Program-made: the position numbers and the translations under genes | NCBI GenBank assembly: GCA_046297935.1 | Contig: JBKBHA010000005.1 | Coordinates: 186,001-250,000, forward strand | DNA: 64,000 bases | Reading direction: 5' to 3' | Origin: CAYMZZ01 sp046297935 | GTDB lineage: Bacteria > Bacteroidota > Bacteroidia > Chitinophagales > Chitinophagaceae | Part shown: positions 16,371 to 25,466 of the stretch, in pieces | How the letters are laid out: every line of letters begins with the position of its first letter | Numbering within the stretch: position 1 is the first letter of the stretch | The notes under the pieces: generated by a model | What the model was told of the DNA's origin: nothing | The model's input: only the letters and a program-made list of their open reading frames with translations | The model's database searches: none

Positions 16371-17807
16371 TTATTGTCCTTGTCCAAGGGAGTAGCTTTC
16401 CTTGCCATTGAATGCGTAGAGATTCTCCGTTTTAATGGTGTCTACATTCTGGATGATGGCATTGGTCAGAAGTTGTACGATGTCGGCCTTTGACATTTTG
16501 TAGTTGTCAGCGGGTTTGAAGCGGCACCGCCAGTGGTCGGTACAATAGGTTTCGCTAAACCCGTCTGGCCACACTTTGATACCACGGTTGGTTATCATGG
16601 TAAGCGAAAGACTGTTTCCTTCCAGGCGTTTGATTTTTTCCGCCAGTTCGTCAGGGTCGTTGCCTGACCAGTGAACGAACATGTCGATACCCACCAACTC
16701 TTTTTTGGCCGTGGGCTTTCTTTTGTAGCGTGGCAGGTTTAGTGCGGCGCTACCAGCGTAGGTTACTGGTTTCAGCACTTTTGGTGAGGAGCCGAGGTTG
16801 GCAATAACAGCCGCGGCAAATTCTTTCGTACCTACTTTTTCTTTGCTATGTCCTTCTTTGTATATGTCGTAAGTATGAATGCCGTCTTCGAGTGTTTTGA
16901 GCCAGGCGTTCTGTATTTTTTCTGCAACTGCCGTTTGCCCGATATGATTAAGCATCAGGATTGCGCCCTGTAGCAGTCCCGAGGGGTTGGCCACGTTCTT
17001 GCCTGCAATGCGGGGAGCGGAACCATGTATGGCTTCAAACATCGCGCATTCTTCGCCAATGTTGGCTGACCCTGCCAGTCCTACAGAACCGGTAATTTGC
17101 GCAGCCACGTCGCTCAGTACGTCGCCATAAAGGTTAGGCATTACTATTACGTCGAAGGCTTCCGGCGTGTCGGCCATTTTTGCTGCACCAATGTCAATAA
17201 TCCAGTGTTCGTTTTCGATATCGGGATACTCTTTAGCTATTTCGTCGAATACCTGGTGAAACAGTCCGTCGGTCTGTTTCATTATATTGTCTTTGGTAAA
17301 GCAGGTTACTTTCTTTCTCTTTTGTTGTCGGGCGTATTCGAAGGCGTAGCGTACTATTTTTTCGCAGCCCGGCCGACTGATTAGCTTAAGGCATTGCACC
17401 ACTTCATCGGTTTGTTGGTGTTCGATGCCCGCATACAGATCTTCTTCGTTTTCCCGGACGATTACGATATCCATCACCGGGTGCTTGGTTTGAACAAAGG
17501 GGTGCAGACTTTTGCAGGGGCGTACATTTGCGTAAAGTCCGAGGAACTTGCGGGTGGTAACATTCAGGCTTTTGTAGCCACCGCCCTGAGGCGTGGTAAT
17601 GGGTGCTTTGAGGAAAATTTTATTCCGTCGAATAACATCCCAGGCTTCTGGAGCGATGCCTGAGCTATTTCCGTTCAGGTAGACTTTTTCGCCCACTTCT
17701 ATCTCTTCTGTTTCGATTTCTGCACCTGCAGCCCGCATGATTTCGAGCGTGGCGTCCATAATTTCCGGTCCGATGCCGTCTCCTTTTGCGATGGTGATCC
17801 TTGTCAT
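16371..17807 (-). CDS. icd: NADP-type isocitrate dehydrogenase (Thermus-like long form)
   Basis: 478 residues. The first 330 form the isopropylmalate/isocitrate dehydrogenase fold: GDGIGPEIM at the start, substrate-binding arginines in LYANVRPCK and IVRENEEDLYAG, the metal-binding NLYGDVLSDVAA and the nucleotide loop HGSAPRIAGKNVANP. A C-terminal extension of about 140 residues fits the long Thermus-type enzyme. It oxidises isocitrate to 2-oxoglutarate in the TCA cycle. First gene of a seven-gene leftward operon and divergent from a LysR regulator. Cofactor use is inferred from family, not from individual residues. Confidence 0.9.
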   Translation of the reverse strand: MTRITIAKGDGIGPEIMDATLEIMRAAGAEIETEEIEVGEKVYLNGNSSGIAPEAWDVIRRNKIFLKAPITTPQGGGYKSLNVTTRKFLGLYANVRPCKSLHPFVQTKHPVMDIVIVRENEEDLYAGIEHQQTDEVVQCLKLISRPGCEKIVRYAFEYARQQKRKKVTCFTKDNIMKQTDGLFHQVFDEIAKEYPDIENEHWIIDIGAAKMADTPEAFDVIVMPNLYGDVLSDVAAQITGSVGLAGSANIGEECAMFEAIHGSAPRIAGKNVANPSGLLQGAILMLNHIGQTAVAEKIQNAWLKTLEDGIHTYDIYKEGHSKEKVGTKEFAAAVIANLGSSPKVLKPVTYAGSAALNLPRYKRKPTAKKELVGIDMFVHWSGNDPDELAEKIKRLEGNSLSLTMITNRGIKVWPDGFSETYCTDHWRCRFKPADNYKMSKADIVQLLTNAIIQNVDTIKTENLYAFNGKESYSLGQGQ

Positions 17808-17843
17808 ATTTGATTTATTTGCTTTTACAAAAATGCATCAGGT

Positions 17844-17884
17844 TAATCATAAGTTATTATTTATATTTATGATGATAATCATAA
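17844..17884. promoter_or_regulatory. Candidate LysR operator in the icd/LysR divergent region
   Basis: TAATCATAA occurs at 17844-17852 and again at 17876-17884, 32 bp apart (three helical turns). Between them TTATGAT (17867-17873) is the inverse of ATCATAA (17846-17852). AT-rich repeated half-sites at helical spacing next to a divergent LysR gene are the usual layout for autoregulation and control of the neighbour. Confidence 0.5.
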
Positions 17885-17893
17885 CTAGATCTT

Positions 17894-18817
17894 ATGAACT
17901 ATACTTTACATCAATTGCAGATTTTTCTTCGAATAGCACAAACCGGGAGTATTACCAAGGCGGCCGAGGAGTTGCATTTAACTCAACCGGCAGTTTCGAT
18001 GCAGCTTCGAAATTTTCAGGATCAGTTTGAGATTCCGTTGACGGAGACAGTAGCACGAAGAATCTACATTACTGATTTCGGCAGGGAAATCGCAGCCGCG
18101 GCGGAGAGTATTCTTTTGGAAGTGCAGGCCATTAATCAGAAAACGCTTGCGTTTAAAGGGCAGTTGACTGGTCGACTGAAATTGTCGGTAGTGTCGACCG
18201 GGAAATATGTTATTCCTTATTTTCTTGCTGATTTTTTAAAAGCCCAGCCTGGAGTAGAGTTGTTGATGGATGTAACTAATAAAACCAAGGTAGTAGAGAG
18301 TCTGGCAGAAAATCAGGTCGATTTTGCGTTAGTTTCCATATTACCTGCGAAGTTGAAAGTAGAGAAGCTGGATTTGCTGCAGAACAAACTTTTCCTAGTT
18401 GGTAACCGAAAGATGGCCCCATTGACTGCCAGTCAGGCTCGTGATTTTTTTGCCGGCCAGATTCTGATATTTCGTGAGCAGGGTTCGGGTACGCGGCAGA
18501 CCATGGAGCGTTTTATTCAGCAGAAGAAAGTCTCCGTTCCAAAGAAGCTCGAGCTAACCTCTAACGAGGCTGTGAAACAGGCCATCATTGCCGGTTTGGG
18601 TTATTCTATCATGCCATTGATTGGAATTAGGAATGAGTTGCAAAACGGCCAGTTGCACGTAATTAAAACCAGCGGCCTTCCCATTCGGACCATCTGGAGT
18701 CTGATTTGGCTGAAGGGTAAGCGGCATTCTCCCGTTTCACAGGCTTTCCTTAATTATTTGAAGGCGAATAAATCAGCCATTGTGCAGGAGAAGTTTAGCT
18801 GGTATGAGCAGTATTGA
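17894..18817 (+). CDS. LysR-family transcriptional regulator
   Basis: 307 residues: N-terminal winged helix-turn-helix (LHQLQIFLRIAQTGSITKAA ... LTQPAVSMQLRNFQ) and a periplasmic-binding-protein-like effector domain (KLSVVSTGKYVIP, and LTSNEAVKQAIIAGLGYSIMP in the second half). The effector domain resembles the CysB/CbbR branch. It is transcribed away from icd with an 86-bp intergenic region holding repeated half-sites, so it probably regulates itself and the icd operon. Directly downstream comes the 15-bp repeat array. Confidence 0.92.
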   Translation: MNYTLHQLQIFLRIAQTGSITKAAEELHLTQPAVSMQLRNFQDQFEIPLTETVARRIYITDFGREIAAAAESILLEVQAINQKTLAFKGQLTGRLKLSVVSTGKYVIPYFLADFLKAQPGVELLMDVTNKTKVVESLAENQVDFALVSILPAKLKVEKLDLLQNKLFLVGNRKMAPLTASQARDFFAGQILIFREQGSGTRQTMERFIQQKKVSVPKKLELTSNEAVKQAIIAGLGYSIMPLIGIRNELQNGQLHVIKTSGLPIRTIWSLIWLKGKRHSPVSQAFLNYLKANKSAIVQEKFSWYEQY

Positions 18818-18860
18818 CGCAAATTAAAGTAGAGGCCTGGCTAGCTGGCAGGAAGCTCAT

Positions 18861-19341
18861 AGGTCATAACCTCATAGGTTATCACCTCACAGGTCATAAC
18901 CTCACAGGTTATCACCTCACAGGTTATCACCTCACAGGTCATCACCTCATAGGTCATTACCTAATGGGTTATCACCTCACAGGTCATTACCTCACAGGTC
19001 ATGACCTCACAGGTCATTACCTCACAGGTCATGACCTCATAGGTCATTACCTCATAGGTCATTACCTCACAGGTTATCACCTCACAGGTCATCACGTCAT
19101 AGGTTATAACCCCACAGGTCATAACCTCATAGGTCATCACGTCATAGGTTATAACCCCACAGGTCATCACCTCATAGGTTATAACCCCACAGGTCATAAC
19201 ATCATAGGTCATCACTTCATAGGTTATAACCCCACAGGTCATAACCCCACAGGTTATCACGTCGCAGGTTATAACCTCATAGGTCATCAAGTCCTCGCGG
19301 CAATAGCACATAGTTCATAACCCCACAGGTTATAACTTACC
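18861..19341. repeat. Tandem array of 31 fifteen-bp units, each with a 12-bp palindrome
   Basis: Twenty-nine contiguous units run from 18861 to 19295, then after a 16-bp break two more (19312-19341). The consensus is AGGTYATNACCTCAY. Its first 12 bases are AGGT-N4-ACCT with a central AT; AGGTCATGACCT and AGGTTATAACCT are perfect palindromes, separated by a CAY spacer. The 15-bp period leaves both strands open: forward from a TTG at 18814 it reads as 168 residues of pentapeptides such as GHNLT and GYHLT, and the reverse is open too. The weak start and two-strand openness argue that the DNA sequence, not a protein, is what matters. Confidence 0.9.
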
Positions 19342-19782
19342 GCGGTATGACTTCAGAGGTTAAACAAATTAGGTTACAATATCATACTCCACCGCCCCAA
19401 GCCAACCAATCTCCATCCCTATCAACAAAACGTGCTATGTGTCTTTTCCCATTCTGCCACTCGGCAAAAGGAAAAATTCCATGAAACGACGGAAATAGCC
19501 TATTCGTAATACGCTGCGTATCAAATATAATCGTAAATATACTACATAAAATACGGTATTTTTTACGAAATATTCCTCGAAAAACTTGCATCGGTAAATA
19601 CCTCGTATTAGTTTTACTCCTGAATCCGAAACTACCCTACAGAAAGCGAAAGAATCCGACCTTGAACCGCCAAAAATCCCGTAATAATACGGGGGCTCTT
19701 CGCTAAAATTCTGTTTTCTGCCTGGGGGTTTCTCGATCCGGAAGACCAGCTGTATAGAACCCAAACCCTTAAAGAAAACAAG
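19342..19782. other. Gene-free, AT-rich stretch
   Basis: No convincing gene. Degenerate traces of the 15-bp repeat continue to about 19375. A short hairpin (CCCGTA/TACGGG, 19678-19693) is the only clear structure. Open frames on the minus strand here overlap one another and have no recognisable protein. The promoter of the T9SS substrate gene should lie in the last 100 bp, but I see no clear -7 element. Confidence 0.5.
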
Positions 19783-21099
19783 ATGAAACAATTTTTACCC
19801 GTACCTGCCTCTTTCAAAAACACCTTGCTGGTAGGTGTTACCCTTTTTACAAGCCTTTTCACCTACGCCCAAAGCGGATCTTCCGTACCTGAGCTGGTGT
19901 TCAAAAACCCTGCACTTGAATCAGGCGCCAATGGAGCCGATAACGCGGTGTACCGCTTTTCGTCGGTTGCCAACAATGTAGACGCACTGGTAACCATTGC
20001 AGGCCGCTCCTCCTCCAGAGTAACTGTAGCAAATATCGACATGACCAGCACCGGCCATGATAAAGCCTTTCAACCACAAGTAGCTTACAATGGAGGCGAC
20101 GCGCCACGTAATACTTCCTGGTGGATGGACTTCGACGTACGCTTCGTTGTTGAAGGCACCAACACTGCTGTAACAGTTAGCAAGTTCGACGTTACCGCGC
20201 TTGACGTCGATGGCGATGGCCGCAGCCTTCGTGAGATGGTTGGTTTTTACAATGCCAACACCTACATGGTCGAAAATAATACTCAACTCTCTATTTCAAA
20301 TATTGTGGCCAGCATTCTGGGCTTAATCATACCTGGACGCGAATTTGTGGCACCGACTACTAACTATAGCGGAATTGATGTGGACGCCACTCGTGTTATG
20401 ACCACACTGGGTTACAACAACAAAAGCTATTTCCGTCTGCGTACCGGCGGTAGCACGGGTTCCAACAGCTCCTCTGCAGCCGACCGTATGTATTCATTTT
20501 GGTTCCGTGGTTTCGACTACAATGCACCCGTTCAATCAACCCTGCCTATCAAGCTGGCTTCCTTTGCTGCCATGCTCAATGGAAACAAGGTAGACCTGAA
20601 ATGGTCAACCAGTATGGAAAAGAATACGAGCCACTTTGAAGTTGAACGCAGCTACGATGGTACCAACTATAGCAGCATCGGTGTGGTATTTGCCTACGGC
20701 AATAGCGACGAGACCCGCCAGTACAGCTTCACTGATAATACCATTTCTGCCAACCACGGCACCGTTTACTACCGCCTGCGCTCGGTAGATATAGATACCA
20801 AGTCTGAGTTGTCGTACGTTCGCATGATCCGTTTCGGCAAGCTGAGCTCCACGCTTTCGCTGGTAGCTTATCCCAACCCGGCACAAAACTCCGTGTGCAT
20901 CACCGTACCGGCCAACTGGCAGGGAAAAAATATCAGATACGAATTCTTTAGCCAGACTGGCCAACTGATGATGAGCAACAGCGCCGGCTCAGCAAGCCAG
21001 ACCGAAACAATCGATATCAGCCGCCTGGCCAGAGGTTACTACTTCGTAAGAGTGAGCTGCGAGGGCGAGACCGCCCAGCAAAAACTGGTCAAACAATAA
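19783..21099 (+). CDS. Secreted protein with type IX secretion sorting domain
   Basis: 438 residues: signal peptide (cut after LFTYAQ), an N-terminal domain of about 220 residues with no recognised family, a fibronectin-like segment (about 250-345: KVDLKWSTSMEKNTSHFEVE ... GTVYYRLRSVD) and a C-terminal Por/T9SS type A sorting domain (LVAYPNPAQNSV ... DISRLARGYYFVRV ... QQKLVKQ). It should cross the outer membrane through the T9SS and be released or anchored at the surface with loss of the tail. It is followed by its own terminator, so it is monocistronic. Confidence 0.88.
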   Translation: MKQFLPVPASFKNTLLVGVTLFTSLFTYAQSGSSVPELVFKNPALESGANGADNAVYRFSSVANNVDALVTIAGRSSSRVTVANIDMTSTGHDKAFQPQVAYNGGDAPRNTSWWMDFDVRFVVEGTNTAVTVSKFDVTALDVDGDGRSLREMVGFYNANTYMVENNTQLSISNIVASILGLIIPGREFVAPTTNYSGIDVDATRVMTTLGYNNKSYFRLRTGGSTGSNSSSAADRMYSFWFRGFDYNAPVQSTLPIKLASFAAMLNGNKVDLKWSTSMEKNTSHFEVERSYDGTNYSSIGVVFAYGNSDETRQYSFTDNTISANHGTVYYRLRSVDIDTKSELSYVRMIRFGKLSSTLSLVAYPNPAQNSVCITVPANWQGKNIRYEFFSQTGQLMMSNSAGSASQTETIDISRLARGYYFVRVSCEGETAQQKLVKQ

Positions 21100-21128
21100 T
21101 CAAGTCTTTTTCTTTTGGGTATATAATC

Positions 21129-21160
21129 GGCCCGGCAGTTCTCTGCCGGGCCTCGTTTTT
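21129..21160 (+). terminator. Rho-independent terminator after the T9SS substrate gene
   Basis: A perfect 10-bp GC-rich stem, GGCCCGGCAG (21129-21138) with CTGCCGGGCC (21143-21152), a 4-nt loop and a run of five T after CG. Confidence 0.93.
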
Positions 21161-21180
21161 AAATTTAATTGCTAAAAATA

Positions 21181-21212
21181 TTTGGTTTATAATATAAACT
21201 AGTTTACGTTTG
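21181..21212 (+). promoter_or_regulatory. Bacteroidota promoter of the TonB receptor gene
   Basis: TTTG (21181-21184), a 20-bp spacer, then TACGTTTG (21205-21212) match both parts of the Bacteroidota sigma-factor consensus TTTG / TAnnTTTG at ideal spacing. The ATG follows at 21231. Confidence 0.8.
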
Positions 21213-21230
21213 TGTCGTAAAGAACCAACC

Positions 21231-23495
21231 ATGAATCGCTTTTGCAGAGCAGGATTGCTGCTCATCTTCTCTCTGGCAGGCCATTGGTCTTTGGCCCAGA
21301 CTACCAGCATCAAAGGCCGGGTAACAACGGCGAAAGGCAAGGGTCTGTATGGCGTGAGCATATCACTGAAAGACAGCTACGACGGCGCCACAACCGACAG
21401 CTCCGGACGCTTCAGTTTTATAACAACTGAATCAGGTAATCATTTGCTCCAGGCTACCGCCATCGGCTACCTCAATTTCGAGCAACCCCTTGAGTTGAAA
21501 GGAGAGCCGATCGAGCTGAATATCGTGTTGAAAGAAGAGGTAACCGAGCTGCAGGCGGTCACGATCTCCGCAGGTACATTTGAAGCGAGCGATCGCAAAA
21601 GGGCAGCGGCTTTTTTGGAGCCTCTGGATATCGTGACTACTGCAAGTGCCAATGGTGATATTACAGGTGCATTGAAAACACTGCCCGGCGCACAGCAGGT
21701 AGGGGAAAGCGAAGGCCTCTTTGTACGGGGCGGTACCGCGTCTGAAACAAAGACCTTTATTGATGGTACCCTCGTGAACAACTTCTTCTACAGCAGTGTA
21801 CCCAATATTGCCCAGTTCAGCCGTTTTTCGCCCTTTATTTTCAAGGGCACGGTATTCAGTACTGGCGGATACAGTGCGCTCTATGGTCAGGCGCTTTCTT
21901 CAGCACTTATACTGGAATCAATTGATCTTCCCGAAACCAGTTCCGGCAACGTAGGCATCAGCGTTCTCAGCGCAAGTGCAGGATATCAGCACCTTGCTAA
22001 GAATAAAAAGTCTTCGGTGGGAGCCAGCTACAATTATACGAACCTGGCACCTGCGTTTGCCCTAATCAAACAACGACAGGATTATTCCAAAGCTCCCAGT
22101 TATCACACGGGCGATGCAAACTTCCGAATAAAGACGTCGGGTACAGGCATGTTGAAATACTACGGATACTTCAGTACCAATATTCTTGATTTCACAGCGC
22201 CAAGCATCGACTCAATGGATTACCTTGATCGCTTTGCCATTCAAAATACCAACCATTACCATAACCTGTCCTGGCGTGAATCAGTGGGCCGTCGCTGGAA
22301 ACTCCAATTAGGCGTGTCGTATACCTACAATAAAGATCAAATAAAGGGCGGCATGCAGGATGAACAGAAGCAGGATGTGATTCTGACCGGACTTGAAGGG
22401 AAGACATTTCGACTAAATTCTACTGGCAAATACTTCAACGCCAAAATGGTTTGGGAGCGGCGTCTTCGTGGTTTAAGCGCCATTCGCTTCGGTACAGAAT
22501 ACAACCAGGCGAGGGAATCCTTTTCTTACCGCGATTTCAACGATCAGGCTTATCCTGGCACTATACGCGATTGGACCGGAGCCGCATTTGCCGAAGCAGA
22601 TATTTATATCACGAATGATCTGGCTGCAAAAGCGGGCTTTCGCTACGAACATGCTTCCCTGATTGAGCGCAACAATATCGCACCCCGCTTGTCTATTGCT
22701 TACAAACTGGCAAAAGGCACTCAGGCATCGCTGGCTTATGGTATTTTTTATCAGAATCCCGAACGCCGCTACCTGCCTTCGCCTTATGATTTAAACTTCA
22801 TGAAGGCAACTCATTATATCGCACAGTTTCAACGGTCGCTTAATCAACAAACCTTCCGGGCTGAAATATTTTATAAGAAGTACGATAACCTGCTCAAGTC
22901 CGGCTTCGTCAATTTTCGCGAAACAGCTATTAACAACAACGGATTTGGTGATGCAAAAGGAATCGAATTTTTCTGGCGCGACAAAAAAACGGTGCCAACG
23001 CTCGACTACTGGATATCTTATTCTTACCTCGATACCCGCCGCGATTTCCTGACCTTTCCTTTTGCCGTCACACCCAACTTCGCGGCTAAACATACCGGCT
23101 CCGTAGTGGTAAAGAAATTCGTTCAGGGTTGGAAAATGAATCTGAACACTGCGTACAATTTTGCCAGCGGGCGACCTTATTACAATATTGCATTTAATAA
23201 CAATAGCAACGAGTTCGAATTTACCGACCGTGGTCGGGTTAAGCCTTATCACAACGTCAGCTTCTCGATCAACTATCTGCCCTTCATTGGCAAACAAAAT
23301 CCAAAATCCTACACGGTATGGGTGCTGCAGGTCAACAATATCTTCAATATGAAGCAGGTGTACGGCTACCAGTATTCATTGAATGGCCAACGCAAACAGG
23401 AAGTAACGCCCACCTCCCGCATGTTTGTGTTTATAGGCTGCTTTATCAGCTTTGGAATCGATCGTAGCGACGAAGTGATGAACAATTCATTATAA
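21231..23495 (+). CDS. TonB-dependent outer-membrane receptor with carboxypeptidase-regulatory domain
   Basis: 754 residues. Start at 21231 gives a signal peptide ending HWSLAQ; the longer frame from 21210 would start inside the promoter leader. Residues about 24-105 form a carboxypeptidase-regulatory-like beta domain (IKGRVTTAKGKGLYGVSI ... DSSGRFSF ... LLQATAIGYL), then a plug domain (ALKTLPGAQQVGESEGLFVRGG) and a 22-strand barrel. It lacks the long SusC form, so it is more like a siderophore/cobalamin or peptide receptor. Substrate unknown. Followed 28 bp later by a small periplasmic protein. Confidence 0.93.
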   Translation: MNRFCRAGLLLIFSLAGHWSLAQTTSIKGRVTTAKGKGLYGVSISLKDSYDGATTDSSGRFSFITTESGNHLLQATAIGYLNFEQPLELKGEPIELNIVLKEEVTELQAVTISAGTFEASDRKRAAAFLEPLDIVTTASANGDITGALKTLPGAQQVGESEGLFVRGGTASETKTFIDGTLVNNFFYSSVPNIAQFSRFSPFIFKGTVFSTGGYSALYGQALSSALILESIDLPETSSGNVGISVLSASAGYQHLAKNKKSSVGASYNYTNLAPAFALIKQRQDYSKAPSYHTGDANFRIKTSGTGMLKYYGYFSTNILDFTAPSIDSMDYLDRFAIQNTNHYHNLSWRESVGRRWKLQLGVSYTYNKDQIKGGMQDEQKQDVILTGLEGKTFRLNSTGKYFNAKMVWERRLRGLSAIRFGTEYNQARESFSYRDFNDQAYPGTIRDWTGAAFAEADIYITNDLAAKAGFRYEHASLIERNNIAPRLSIAYKLAKGTQASLAYGIFYQNPERRYLPSPYDLNFMKATHYIAQFQRSLNQQTFRAEIFYKKYDNLLKSGFVNFRETAINNNGFGDAKGIEFFWRDKKTVPTLDYWISYSYLDTRRDFLTFPFAVTPNFAAKHTGSVVVKKFVQGWKMNLNTAYNFASGRPYYNIAFNNNSNEFEFTDRGRVKPYHNVSFSINYLPFIGKQNPKSYTVWVLQVNNIFNMKQVYGYQYSLNGQRKQEVTPTSRMFVFIGCFISFGIDRSDEVMNNSL

Positions 23496-23523
23496 TAACA
23501 TACTTAACATTAAACCTAACAAA

Positions 23524-24171
23524 ATGAAAAAAACGCTCCTGTTTGCCGTGCTGCTGTTTAGCACGACAGCCGGTTTCTCCCAAAGTGAAAAATACATGAA
23601 AGCCATGCAGCAGTGGGTGCCGGCAGTTGATACTACTCATTCTCCCGACGCATTGCTGCAGTTGGCAAATACCTTCCAACGGATCGCAGATGCTGAAAAA
23701 ACACAGTGGCTGCCCTATTACTACGCAGCTCTCTGTCAGGTAAACTGGGCCTATATGACCATTGGCGAAACGCCCTCGACAGCGGTGGTAGATCCGGTGG
23801 CAGAAAAAGCGTCCACGCTGCTGGGCAAGGCCCAGTCGCTTACTGCAGAAAATTCTGAGCTGCTTTGTCTGAAAAAAATGATCGCATCCCTGCGGATGTG
23901 GGCCGACCCAATGGGCCGATATATGACCGATGGTGCTACTGCTACAGATGCCTTGAAAAAGGCAAAAGAAATGGATGCCGACAATCCCAGAGTGTATATG
24001 CTTGAAGGGCAGGACAAATTCTATACACCGGAGCAATTTGGCGGTAGCAAAACCGAAGCAAAGGCTTTGTTCGAAACTGCACTTAAGAAATTCGAAGTGC
24101 ATCAGCCGGCATCACCCATCCATCCCAGTTGGGGCCGATCGAATGTACAATACTTTTTAAGCCAGTTTTAA
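23524..24171 (+). CDS. Small secreted helical (TPR-like) protein
   Basis: 215 residues with a signal peptide (cut after TAGFSQ) and an otherwise helical sequence with repeat-like stretches (PDALLQLANTFQRIADAEK; EKASTLLGKAQSLTAEN; TDALKKAKEMDADNP). It probably sits in the periplasm and is co-transcribed with the TonB receptor 28 bp upstream. Similar small helical proteins often follow TonB receptors in this group, but no function is established. Confidence 0.75.
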   Translation: MKKTLLFAVLLFSTTAGFSQSEKYMKAMQQWVPAVDTTHSPDALLQLANTFQRIADAEKTQWLPYYYAALCQVNWAYMTIGETPSTAVVDPVAEKASTLLGKAQSLTAENSELLCLKKMIASLRMWADPMGRYMTDGATATDALKKAKEMDADNPRVYMLEGQDKFYTPEQFGGSKTEAKALFETALKKFEVHQPASPIHPSWGRSNVQYFLSQF

Positions 24172-24206
24172 TTCATTGGTGTCTATCAAAATTTATAGTT
24201 TCTGCA

Positions 24207-24776
24207 ATGGAAAATTTTTCACCTGACGACAGCCTGCGTGTCATACGCACCATGATCGACAAGACCAAAACGGAAATGTCGGGTAAAGCAGTGCATTTCC
24301 TGGTATGGGGCTGGCTGACTTTTGCCGCCTGCATAGGCCAGTTTGTTTTAAAACACTGGGTGGGCTACGACAAACATTACCTGGTTTGGAGTATTATGGT
24401 AATTGGAATTGTTTTTAGCAACATCATGTATTTCAGAGAACAAAAAAGCCAGCGGGTTAGTACCTACGTGGGCGATAGCATGCTGTCGCTCTGGCTGGGA
24501 ATGGGCGTGAGCTACTTTGTATTGAGCGTTCTTTTTACGGTTATTGGATGGGGTCACCATGTGTTTCCATTCTTTATTTTGCTGTATGCTTTAGGCACGT
24601 TTGTTAGTGGCTCCATACTCCGGTTTCATCCGCTTATTTGGGGTGGTATTATTGCCTGGGGCCTGGCCATAGTAGCCGTTTTTCTGGAATACGATTACCA
24701 GATACTCATGGCAGCTCTCGCCATTTTGATTAGTTATATTATTCCCGCACATTTGCTGCAGGCGAAAAAAATTTGA
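24207..24776 (+). CDS. Membrane protein, paralogue A
   Basis: 189 residues from the ATG at 24207; an earlier ATG would lie inside the upstream gene. A charged N-terminus (IRTMIDKTKTEMSGKAVHFLVWGW) is followed by about six hydrophobic segments. The next gene has a matching N-terminus (ITTMINKARNVYHDTGVSGILWGS) and similar layout, so the two are diverged tandem paralogues. They are co-directional with the regulator gene that follows. Family not recognised. Confidence 0.75.
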   Translation: MENFSPDDSLRVIRTMIDKTKTEMSGKAVHFLVWGWLTFAACIGQFVLKHWVGYDKHYLVWSIMVIGIVFSNIMYFREQKSQRVSTYVGDSMLSLWLGMGVSYFVLSVLFTVIGWGHHVFPFFILLYALGTFVSGSILRFHPLIWGGIIAWGLAIVAVFLEYDYQILMAALAILISYIIPAHLLQAKKI

Positions 24777-24794
24777 CAACAGAAAATAGCAGGT

Positions 24795-25466
24795 ATGGAA
24801 GAAAAAGAACAATCCCTGGATGAACGCCAGAGCCTCGCGCTGATTACAACGATGATCAACAAGGCACGCAATGTATATCACGATACAGGTGTGTCAGGTA
24901 TACTTTGGGGTTCGGTTATCGCAGTATGTTCGCTGGTCAAACTTTCCGAAATACACTTTAACTATCGGCTACCTTTCGACATCTATCTGCTAACCTTTAT
25001 TGCAGTCATTCCCCAGATCGTCATTTCAATCCGTGAAAAGAAAAATCAGAAAGTCCGTAATTATGATGATCGCTTTTTTGACTACCTGTGGATTTCTTTT
25101 GGTGTGACCATTTTCCTGCTGATAATGATCATCAACAGAGTGTTTGCACACTGGCAGCCCGTAGCCGCAGAATTTCGAGCCCTCAGCGGCCATGCACCTG
25201 CGTTCCAGTTTGGCGAATTTGTATTATCCTTTTTCCTGGTCATATATGGTTTCCCAACTTTCATTACCGGCGCTACCTGCAAATTTAAACCGATGCTCTG
25301 GGGCGGCCTGTTCTGCTGGGCAATGGCGATCGTAACACTTTACACTTCCATAAAAGTTGACCTGCTGATTACGGCCCTGGCAGCGATATTAGCCTGGCTG
25401 ATACCAGGAATAATTGCTGAGTCAGCTTACCGAAAAGCTAAAAAGCAGCAAGCCCTACATGTTTAA
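24795..25466 (+). CDS. Membrane protein, paralogue B
   Basis: 223 residues with about six hydrophobic segments and the same N-terminal pattern as the preceding protein. It starts 18 bp after paralogue A and its end overlaps the winged-helix regulator by 8 bp, so the three genes make one transcript. A membrane protein co-produced with a small DNA-binding protein could act as its anti-regulator or sensor, but this is speculation from gene order. Confidence 0.75.
   Translation: MEEKEQSLDERQSLALITTMINKARNVYHDTGVSGILWGSVIAVCSLVKLSEIHFNYRLPFDIYLLTFIAVIPQIVISIREKKNQKVRNYDDRFFDYLWISFGVTIFLLIMIINRVFAHWQPVAAEFRALSGHAPAFQFGEFVLSFFLVIYGFPTFITGATCKFKPMLWGGLFCWAMAIVTLYTSIKVDLLITALAAILAWLIPGIIAESAYRKAKKQQALHV

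Noticed and set aside
18814..19320. 168-residue repetitive reading frame resembling pentapeptide-repeat proteins
   Set aside because: Starts with TTG inside the LysR stop, first position of each unit is His/Tyr and not a small residue, and the opposite strand is open as well. The 15-bp period explains both frames; kept only as a note under the repeat.
18861..19341. Repeat array considered as CRISPR
   Set aside because: Units are contiguous with a 3-bp spacer, there are no variable spacers of 25-40 bp and no cas genes nearby.
18861..19341. AGGTCA half-sites resembling nuclear-receptor elements
   Set aside because: A coincidence of short sequence; such receptors do not occur in bacteria.
19382..19791. 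Minus-strand frames of 69 and 118 residues upstream of the T9SS gene
   Set aside because: They overlap each other, have no recognisable family and no promoter; best seen as chance frames.
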